Source: Crocodylus rhombifer (taxonomy: Eukaryota; Chordata; Crocodylia; Crocodylidae). Taken from it: DNA of 64,000 nt. Position 1 is the first letter of the stretch, and each line of letters begins with the position of its first letter. The stretch lies in contig JAVSML010024331.1 in the NCBI GenBank assembly GCA_038503035.1, forward strand, positions 248,001 to 312,000, in the 5' to 3' direction. The translations under genes were made by a program, and so were the position numbers. Of the stretch, positions 57,673-64,000 are shown in pieces. The notes beneath the pieces were generated by a model. The model made no database searches. It worked only from the letters and a program-made list of their open reading frames with translations, and was not told the DNA's origin.

Positions 57673-58729
57673 TTGTTTTCATAGATTTTTCATAGACATT
57701 AGGGGCTGGAACGGATCTCACAAAATTGAGTCCAGCCCCCCTGCCATACCCAGGAAATCTGCTGGGGTCAAATGATCACAGCAAAATATGCATCCAAACA
57801 CCTTTTGAATGAGTCAAGAGCAGGTGAGTGCACCACCTCCAGGGGGAGTCTATTCCAGACCCTGGACACTCAGACCTTAAAGAAGATGTTTCCTTATGCC
57901 CAGTCTAAATCGGCCTTTCAGAAGCTCATGGCCATTAGACTTAGGGAGCTCTCCTTGGGGAGCCCTGGTGAACAACTGTTCTCCTAGATCCTGGTGCACC
58001 CCCTTAAAAATATATAAATATATAAGGGGGTGCACCAGGATCTGGGAGAACAGGTGTTCACTAGGGCTCCCATCAAGTAGTGTGCAGTAGGCTGCCATCA
58101 AGCCCCCCTGACCCTTCTCTTCTCCAGGCTGAAGAGGCCCATGTCCCTCAGCCTCTCCTTGTAAAGCTTGCTCTTTTGACCTTTGATCATGTGGGTGGCT
58201 CTTCTTTGGACTCTCTCAAGCTCATCTATGTCCCTTCTGAAGTGGGGAGCCCAAAACTGGATGTAGTACTCCAGCTGCTGCCTCACTAAGGCTAAGTAAT
58301 AGACCAAGGATGATGTACCTGGTTTTGCTTGAAATGCATTGGTGGGTGCATGCCAGAGTTTGGTTTGCTTTTCCAGCTGTGGCATCACACTGATGACTCA
58401 TGTTCATCTTGTGGTCAATCAAGACCCCCAAGTCTCTTTGGGTCATAGTGCTAGCAAGGGTAGCACTGCCAAGCACTATAAGTATGATGCTGGTTTTTCC
58501 TCCCAAGATGGACCACTCTGGATTCTCTACCTTAAATGTCATCAGGTTTTGATCCACCCACCTTATGAGTCTGTCCAGGTCGACCTGTATCCCCAACCTA
58601 TCCTCCAGTGTGACTGCCTTTCCCCATACCTTAGTGTCATCCACAAACTTTGTCAGTCTACATCTGAGGCCCAAATCCAGACCATTAATAAGAAGTTGCA
58701 GAATACTGGCCCGAGTACTGAACCCTGAG
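57673..58729 (-). mobile_element. CR1 LINE, about 1.06 kb (bottom strand), nested in another CR1
   Basis: The 3' end lies at 57,673 ('TTTCATAGACATTAGG', 'GGCTGGAACGGATC'), and the 5' truncation at about 58,729 in the 'GSVLGPVF' region. The bottom strand encodes 'KFVDDTKVWG', the catalytic box with FVDD in place of FADD (about 58,625-58,655), 'DLGVLIDHKMNMSHQCDAT' and 'YYIQFWAPHFRRDIDELERV'. It lies exactly between the two halves of the top-strand CR1, with little or no loss of host bases. It contains an inverted duplication at 57,959-58,070. Confidence 0.92.
57959..58070. repeat. 47-bp inverted duplication inside a CR1
   Basis: Left arm 57,959-58,006 and right arm about 58,023-58,070 are inverted copies with about three mismatches over 47 bp, around an AT-only centre ('AAATATATAAATATAT'). 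Both arms carry the CR1 sequence 'AGATCCTGGTGCACCCCCTT'. Other CR1 copies here have this stretch once, so the palindrome arose in this copy. Confidence 0.95.
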
Positions 58730-59606
58730 GTCAATAACTTCATCAATGACCTGGAAGATGGGATGAAGTATACCCCCAGCAAGTCTGCAGATTACACTGA
58801 GCTGAGGAGAGTAGTAGAAACTCTGGAGGGTAGGGCTAGGATTCAGGGAGACTTCAGCAAATTGGAGGATTTGACTCAAAAAAATTTCATGAGGTTCCAT
58901 AAGAACAAGTGCAAACTCCTGCATTTAGGTCAGAACAATCCCATGCAGCAGTATAAGCTGAGGACTGACTGGCTAAGCAGCAGCACTGCAGAAAAGCACT
59001 TGGGGGTTACAGTGGACAATAAGCTGAATATAAGCCAACAGTGTGCCATTTTTCTGAAGAAGGCTAATACCAAATGGGACTCCATTAGTATGAGCGTTGC
59101 CAGCAGGTGGAAGGAATGGATTTTTCCCTTCAATTTGGCACTGGTTAGGCCACATCTGGAGTAATGTGTTCAGTTTTGCCTCCCCCCATTACAGAAAGCA
59201 TGTGACAAATTAAAGAGAATCCAGCAAAGGACAATGAAAATGGTTAGGGGGCTAGGGAATGGTTAGGGAACTGAAAATGGTTAGGGAACCTGGTTTATTT
59301 AGCCTACAGAAGACAAGATTGAGGGATAAAGAAGAATTTTCTCATTAGGAGGGCAGTAAAACATTGGAACAGGTTACCTAGAGAGGTTATAGACTCTCCA
59401 TCCTTTGAGACTGCCACCTCCTGTGGACAGTTTCTGTGCCCACCCCCACCTCAGCCTCTGGAGGCATGCATTGTTCATGCGTAGAGGTTTTTAAGACACA
59501 GCTTGGCTGGGATGATATAGTTGGAAATGGTCCTGCTTTGAGCAAGGAGCTGGACTAAATGACCTCCTGAGGTCCCTTCCAACCCTGATTTTCTATGATT
59601 CTAAGC
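58730..59606 (+). mobile_element. CR1 LINE (top strand), right piece of the split copy
   Basis: This resumes with 'VNNFINDLEDGMKY' directly where the left piece stopped. Frame 58,565-59,164 carries 'NKCKLLHLGQNNP', 'EKHLGVTVDNKLNISQQ' and 'FNLALVRPHLE'; the FADD box is degraded to 'SADYTELR'. It then runs through the 3' region ('AACAGGTTACCTAGAGAGG') to the terminal 'TTTTCTATGATTCTA' at 59,591-59,606. In the 3' part 'ATGGTTAGGG' is repeated at 59,240, 59,259 and 59,277, a local 18-19-bp tandem duplication. Confidence 0.92.
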
Positions 59607-60840
59607 AGGAAGACCAACTCTAATGACATCCTTCTCTTGAGCAAATGAATGGAGCACAGTCTTGTTATAAAGAATGCCGTCTTCAGACAGAGTGACAAAT
59701 GCAAGATCACCTGGAGACACCCTGGCTCTAAGTACTCGCACCTCCTCAACTATGTTATTGCTAGAGACCATGATTAAATGGGTGTCCATATCATGAGAGC
59801 CATGTGAGGAACCAAGGACTTAAGGACAGATCACCATCCTGTCAGATCCATTATGAACATACAGCTTGCTCCAAAATACCAAAAACAGCCAAAGGCAATG
59901 CAAAGTACTCTCAACATCAAACTCTTCAAGACCTGAAGATCTGTAAGAAATCTCCAACTGTGTCTCCATGGAAAGCTCTCTGGTTTGTCCACAAATGAAG
60001 GCAATATCGAGGGACTCTGGAAGGGGTTTAAAACAAACATCCATATGGCTTGTATTGAATCCATTGGCTATACCATGCATTGACACCAAGACTAGTTTGA
60101 TAAGAATGATGCCAAGATCCAAGTCCTCCTTGACTGGATGAGAAGGGCTCATTCTAGTTAGCCAGATGATATGTCAAGTCAGCAGAAAGGAATATATCAG
60201 CTGAAGCTCAAAGGAGGATCTGGGAAATCAAAAATCAGTGGTGACAAGATAAAGCCAAACAGATCCAGCTCCATGCTGACACACATGACATGCAGAGCTT
60301 TTTCCAGGCAAGACAAGCCATTTACAGCCCAACTTCTATTTCTACTTTCTTATAATCACAGGAAAGCTCAACGCTTCTCAGACAATGAATCTATCCAAGC
60401 TAGATAGAAAGAGCACTCTGAGGCACTCCCGAACCATAAGGCAACTGTGGCAGATACCAGCATACCCCAACACCCTGAAAGCGGACCCCTTGTCAACCCG
60501 CCCATCCTAAAAGTCTAGCATGCTATGAAGGAAACCAAGAACAACAACTCTACTGGACAGGATAGTCTGCCTGCTGAAATCTACAAGGCTGGTGGCAAGG
60601 AACTGGTACTGAGACTTTGCAAATTTATTCTACAAATTTGGAACAATAAAGAGATCCCTGGGGACCTGATGGATGCCAATATCATGACTATCTTCAAGAA
60701 AGGAGATATGTCTCTGTGTGGGAACTATCAAGGGATCATCCTTTCCACAGCAGGGAAAATCCTTGCTCTCATCCTTCTGAATGGTCTTCTACCTCTTACT
60801 GTGGAAGTCTTGCCAGAATCTCAAGCCTGAGCTTTGGTTT

Positions 60841-63800
60841 TTGAGTCATAAGTTGTCTACACGTGACACTGAAGTTATGTACAGAACACTAAGTAACTAT
60901 TGTATTTAAAAACAGTCTCTTCCCATTTCTGTACCCACATGTCATTTGTCAAAATTTTGACATCACTTTCCCTTACTTAGTTTGATGCCCACAGGAATGT
61001 ATTTTGCAAAGCAAAGAAAACATTAAAAATATCAAAGAAAACATTGCCATAATTATAATGTGGCTTCTAAGTAGCAAAAATGACCAAATGATTAAGCCAC
61101 CTAGAAGGGTACTTCATCTATACAGCAAAACAGCAAACTACACTAGGGAGATGTACTGATTCAATATCAGTATCACTGGAAACAATTCTACCTTTTGAAT
61201 ACCAGTAAGCAACAGTTTAATAATAACACTCTAAATGAGAAGCAAAAACAGATCACCATGAGGAGGAAATTAGGAAACTTTCAGCTCAGATTACCTGGAC
61301 TGGAAATTCTGGTTATCACTGAAGTGGAGCATTTTTCAACTTGTGGGAGAGATACTATTTATTGCCAATTTTTCAGTCTTCTAAAATCTACCTGTATTTT
61401 ATTATTATTACCTAGACTGCCATGAAAATAGCTATGTGAACTACAATATCAGGTGATCAAGATATTCTAATAATTCCCAAAAATCTGGTATCTTGTTTTT
61501 AGTGTGGCATTTATATTCCTGTATGGTTATACTTAATATTATATTTTCCAATGACTGCATTTAGGAATTACATTTTCATATTCTGGAAAGGCTCAAGGAA
61601 CACAAAATTCTGAACAATGCCTGCAAATTTAACTTCACGTTAGCTTTTTTACGTGCAATTCAAGGTGAATGAAATAATCAGGTAACATACTGCAATAAAA
61701 GACTGAAAATCACTTGAAAAAGGACTGGCTTTTAGAAGCATTAAATGTGATTAAGTAAGGAATAATTGGTTGAACGACCTTATTAAATAAATACATCTCC
61801 CTAATTCTAGGCCCTGAGAACCTCTCTGAATCCCAAATGAAAATTCATTAGGGTGCTATGTATGTGCTCCTACAACAGACCTCTCTACCTTTCTAAACAC
61901 TTCTAATGAAATCTTTAAAACTACCCAGTGGTAACAAGACAAAAGGTTCCTATCATGCCTGTGATTGTATTAAAAAGGTAACCTCTAGGAGAAGGGAAAG
62001 CAGTATTATGCTTCAGTTTCTCCCACAAGGCGAGGCTCTAAAATTAAAGGTCAGACCCATTATTTTACATCAGTACTAGAGGCAGAAGCATTTGTTCACT
62101 ACAGAATTAAAGATTAACTGGATGCTTCACCAGATACATGACGGTTCAGAAGCTGACAGCAAAAGAGAGCAAAAAGATGAAAACACCCGCCAAGGATTAT
62201 GATGATATTGATTATCTCCATGGTTCTGCTAGACTAAATAATTATTTTCCTGGAGATAAACTGAAGAAAACAATGTGCCCAAAAGATTATTTATGTTTTT
62301 AAAATTATCCCAATAATAATCATCATTGTCATTAAGTGTACCAAGTAAACATTGTAAGTGGTACTTGTAAGCAAAAATAAGACGACCCTCCATAAAAAGG
62401 AAAGGCATTTAACCTCCAAAACATGCTAAATATAGCACTTATCAAGGAGTAGAGCTGTCCAAAGGTTTGCTGAACATAAGAGTCTGAAAGAGTATCCAGC
62501 TTCTAATGACAGAATTGCCTTTTTCTTCAGCTTACTTCTCTACAGCTCTGATCCTGCACTGAGGTCAAAGGGAACAGGATTAAGTCTTAAACCTTTATAT
62601 ATCATCTTTCTCTGTCCACACATCTTGATCCAGTGTTATCTTTGGATGCTTTCCTTATCTTGCCACTTCCAGCCACCTCCAGCCCCTTGCAAAATTCCAA
62701 CATTTCAGATTCATCCTTTCATCTCTATCCAACCTGCTGATGCTGTACCCATACTCTGATAATTTTAGACAATTACTGCCACCTTCTCGTTGACCATCAC
62801 ATTTCTCCCTGTTCATTTGTTCATTAAAAGTTATGTTTTTCCTATCAGCTGCCATGGTTGAGTGGAGCTGCTTTAGGGATAGCCATGTGTATTAGTGTTG
62901 TCTGCTGTGTTAAGGACCCGGGCAAGTCAGAGAGCAGCGATGAGAAAGGCCAGCCAGCATGTAAGAGAGATCCTCTCAGTATGGCAGGATCTCTGCTTGG
63001 AGAGTTAAGATAATGCCCAAGAAGAGAGGACAAAGAGAAGTAAATGGCAAAGGAGTCTGAGAAGGAACAGGTGAGCTGCAGAAGGTAATTAGGGTAACAC
63101 TAGCCCTGTGGCAGTCCTTTCTGGGCCCGAAGAAAGGGAAGAAGATTATTAGGTGCTGGCTTTCTTGGAGTGTAGTTCTTTTAAGAATGAATATAGCTAA
63201 GGGGACTCTGAATATAATCAGTGGTGCTGGCAAAGGAGGTGAATTAGACACCAGCCTACTGCACCATTGTTGGCACTTCTGGAATATTCTCTTAGGAACT
63301 GGATTTCACAGCTCAGCACAATCCTTTTCCATAATCTACCTTTCCCACTGCTATAATTCTTAACTGGAACCATATTCATTTTGCACCTGGATCCCCACTA
63401 GAGCTCAGCAAATATCCAAACTGCTTCTTTTTGCTTTGATGTTTCATCTGTATGTCATATTCAATAATGTCTCAGCACCATTACTCAAACAAAAGGACCT
63501 GGGTGACAGCCTAGAGCCTATCTTGCAGAGTACATCCGGCAGTGTCTACAAATTGATTTTGAGCCAATGCACTATGTACATCATATATGTCAGTTTAGTG
63601 TATTGTGAGCATCACCAGTTATTCTATATTCTAAGTTATATTCCAAGTGCTTCATCTGTCTATGGCTAGGTACCAAAAACCCTGAGGTACAATACAGCTA
63701 CGTTGCATGATTTTCTATAAACAGCATAGTTAAGATTGGTAGTGAACAGAATACATGTTCACCCTCTGGTGAGGGGAGGGGAGCTGCAAATCTTAGACCA

Positions 63801-64000
63801 AGTTTTACCATTTTTAAACCAGTCTACGTGTGCCGAAATTCTGTTCTGTGATGGGTATAGACTGGTTTACGATCCTTGTATCAGAGGAAGTATAATGTCT
63901 GCACCTGGCCCTTATGCACAAACTCTTTTATCTATGCATGAAGTAGTTTATATAAGACCCGTCAAAGGGAGACTGAGTTCCTGTCTCTTGTTTCAGGTTA
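60841..64000. other. AT-rich DNA, no recognised gene
   Basis: About 3.2 kb without a domain-bearing frame. Small frames on the bottom strand at 62,655-63,251 and on the top strand at 63,436-63,669 show nothing recognisable. No CR1, MITE or tRNA-like sequence is seen. Confidence 0.55.

Larger units (their letters stand above)
56243..60840 (+). mobile_element. Decayed non-CR1 LINE (RTE-like?), split by nested CR1 insertions
   Basis: Two blocks of one element flank a CR1 stack. Left block (56,243 to about 57,227): a 5' region, then endonuclease pieces 'NVRTLMDNQ' near 56,735, 'GGINEHLMTLCLKLSNQYAT' and 'NTAYAPVLNSDDD' near 56,980-57,090, and 'IILLGDFHARAGHDHELW' near 57,135-57,190 (the D-x-H/N catalytic pair region). 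Right block (about 59,607-60,840): 'NAVFRQSDKCKITWRHPGSK', 'YSHLLNYVIARDHD' and 'TDHHPVRS' near 59,675-59,850 complete the endonuclease, and 'GQDSLPAEIYKAGG', 'IPGDLMDANIMTIFKKGD' and 'CGNYQGIILSTAGKI' in frame 60,525-60,830 are the reverse transcriptase fingers. It stops at '..LPESQA' before the catalytic palm. The protein type is the LINE class often mis-annotated as craniofacial development protein 2; I cannot fix the clade. Many stops show old age. Confidence 0.82.

Noticed and set aside
1..64000. CRISPR arrays, bacterial operons, or phage
   Set aside because: The tandem repeats seen are minisatellites with no regular unique spacers. CR1, Harbinger and SINE content shows this is vertebrate nuclear DNA.
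1..64000. Endogenous retrovirus
   Set aside because: I saw no retroviral gag, pol or env motif and no convincing paired long terminal repeats. The GC-rich repetitive blocks at 8.2 and 32 kb could be LTR-type, but nothing in them shows it.

Overview
The window looks like vertebrate nuclear DNA, most likely from a crocodilian, with a turtle as the next possibility. The grounds are many CR1 LINE copies whose 3' ends read on the bottom strand as 'CATAGACATTAGGGCTGGAA', several CR1 subfamilies side by side, an ancient MIR/CORE-SINE-type layer, Penelope-like and Harbinger traces, and many foldback (MITE-like) DNA elements. This assignment rests on recognised repeat families, not on a database search. 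I found no convincing host exon, rRNA, tRNA or CRISPR array. The window reads as intergenic or deep intronic DNA, and nearly all recognisable coding sequence belongs to transposable elements.

Layout. From 1 to 48,000 the sequence is AT-rich and mostly featureless, with scattered elements: CR1 3' fragments (1.4, 2.4, 6.3, 6.5, 45.8 kb), one 1.1-kb CR1 copy with reverse transcriptase remnants (17.5-18.6 kb, bottom strand), MIR-like SINE remnants (36.4 and 38.9 kb), a probable Penelope-like fragment (31.7 kb), hAT-like and other terminal-inverted-repeat elements (18.8, 19.7 kb), at least four foldback families (12.1/17.4; 9.5/40.8/47.7; 33.6/37.6; 46.2 kb), a repeat family present in opposite orientations at 23.2 and 25.4 kb, and simple repeats, notably a (GT)n tract at 4.6 kb.

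From 48,100 to 60,850 the window becomes GC-richer and is a dense transposon cluster. A bottom-strand CR1 (48.1-49.0) lies head to head with a nearly full-length top-strand CR1 (about 49.6-53.7). The latter keeps an open ORF1 with an SGNH-esterase domain and an ORF2 with endonuclease and reverse transcriptase, broken by stops and frameshifts. A degenerate PIF/Harbinger transposase follows on the bottom strand (54.5-55.4). Next comes a decayed non-CR1 LINE (56.2-60.8) whose endonuclease is split by a top-strand CR1, which is itself split by a bottom-strand CR1: a three-level nest that gives the relative order of insertion. A perfect 111-bp direct repeat links the CR1 at 53.3 kb with 56.1 kb and looks like a templated insertion. 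From 60.85 kb to the end the DNA is again AT-rich with nothing recognisable.

The genes do not form an operon or pathway. What can be read is the history of element insertion, inversion and decay. No clearly new functional system is visible; the most unusual signals are the 111-bp duplication, the nested LINE stack, the inverted duplication inside a CR1, and the large foldback elements.
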